Source of the DNA: CAZEAN01 sp964510225
Lineage (GTDB): Bacteria; Planctomycetota; Planctomycetia; Isosphaerales; Isosphaeraceae
Assembly: GCA_964510225.1 (NCBI GenBank)
Contig: CAZEAN010000210.1
Location: 1-6,849, forward strand
Direction: 5' to 3'
DNA: 6,849 nt
Below the pieces are notes generated by a model. That model was not told the origin of the DNA, searched no databases, and saw only the letters and a program-made list of their open reading frames with translations. The number at the start of each line of letters is the position of its first letter. Positions within the stretch are counted from its first letter, which is position 1. This document shows positions 6,628 through 6,849 of the stretch, piece after piece. Made by a program: the position numbers and the translations under genes.

Positions 6628-6849
6628 TCATACGTCGACGAACCGGATCCGCAGCGACTCAAAGCCCCGCAGGTTAAAGTTGGCGTGGTGTCTCGGGGAA
6701 GGACCGACGCTCTCGATTACCGGAAACTCAGTCAATAAGGCCCGGAAGGCCGCGCTGGCCTCAAGCCGGGCAAGGTGCGCACCGACACAGAAATGGTGCC
6801 CGTGGCCGAAAGCAAGATGATGGTTCGGCTGTCGACCAAAATCGAGACG
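6628..6849 (-). CDS. Cytochrome P450, C-terminal fragment (5' end beyond the window)
   Basis: The reverse strand encodes the last 73 residues of a bacterial cytochrome P450, a haem monooxygenase that inserts oxygen into an organic substrate. The visible part begins before the haem-binding loop and contains the full signature FGHGHHFCVGAHLARLE at fragment residues 14-30. This fits the consensus FGxGxHxCxGxxLAR; Cys21 of the fragment (codon at 6787-6789) is the expected haem-thiolate ligand. The preceding RQPNHHLA and the terminal beta-strand region (NLRGFESLRIRF) are also typical of soluble bacterial P450s. The frame is open to the window edge with no start in view, and the stop TGA is at 6628-6630. 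The gene converges on the efflux operon and is probably a separate transcription unit. Substrate and redox partner cannot be judged from this piece. An overlapping + strand open frame at 6476-6820 is a shadow of it. Confidence 0.93.
   Translation of the reverse strand, partial: RLDFGRQPNHHLAFGHGHHFCVGAHLARLEASAAFRALLTEFPVIESVGPSPRHHANFNLRGFESLRIRFVDV

Noticed and set aside
6476..6820. Plus-strand open frame of 114 codons
   Set aside because: It lies opposite the P450 for most of its length, has no ribosome site or recognisable domain, and its composition (many Arg, Ser, Pro) is that of a shadow frame.

Overview
The window carries most of one operon on the + strand, a three-part heavy-metal efflux pump of the resistance-nodulation-division (RND) superfamily. 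The end of an unrelated cytochrome P450 gene points towards it from the right edge. The order is the C-terminal half of a TolC/CusC-type outer-membrane channel (1-789), a CusB-type periplasmic adaptor (722-2788), a CusA-type inner-membrane proton/metal antiporter (2852-6331), a non-coding stretch of about 300 bp (6332-6627), and the last 73 codons of the P450 on the - strand (6628-6849). The left edge cuts the channel gene, so the operon promoter and any metal-responsive regulator lie outside the view.

Substrate: the pump sequence points to monovalent Cu(I)/Ag(I) rather than Zn/Co/Cd. By alignment from memory with E. coli CusA, the three periplasmic-cleft methionines (M672, M722, M772 here) and the surrounding charged residues are all kept. 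Transmembrane helix 4 has the CusA-like pattern with one aspartate, not the two-aspartate pattern of CzcA. The adaptor also carries two Cys/Met/His heavy-metal-binding modules and a C-terminal DUF3347-like domain with CPM and CG motifs. In the likely working model, metal is captured in the periplasm by the adaptor modules, handed to the CusA cleft, and expelled through the channel.

Organism: a Gram-negative-type envelope is implied by the tripartite pump. The large adaptor with HMBD and DUF3347 modules, and the enlarged pump with extra helices between TM6 and TM7, recall heavy-metal RND systems of Planctomycetota. This is inference from recalled family architecture, not from a search.

Novelty: this is a recognisable system, not a new class. 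Points worth a second look are the adaptor architecture, the extra helix pair and a second insertion in the pump, substitutions in its proton relay and methionine pathway, the out-of-frame overlap of channel and adaptor genes, and the P450 fragment at the edge.
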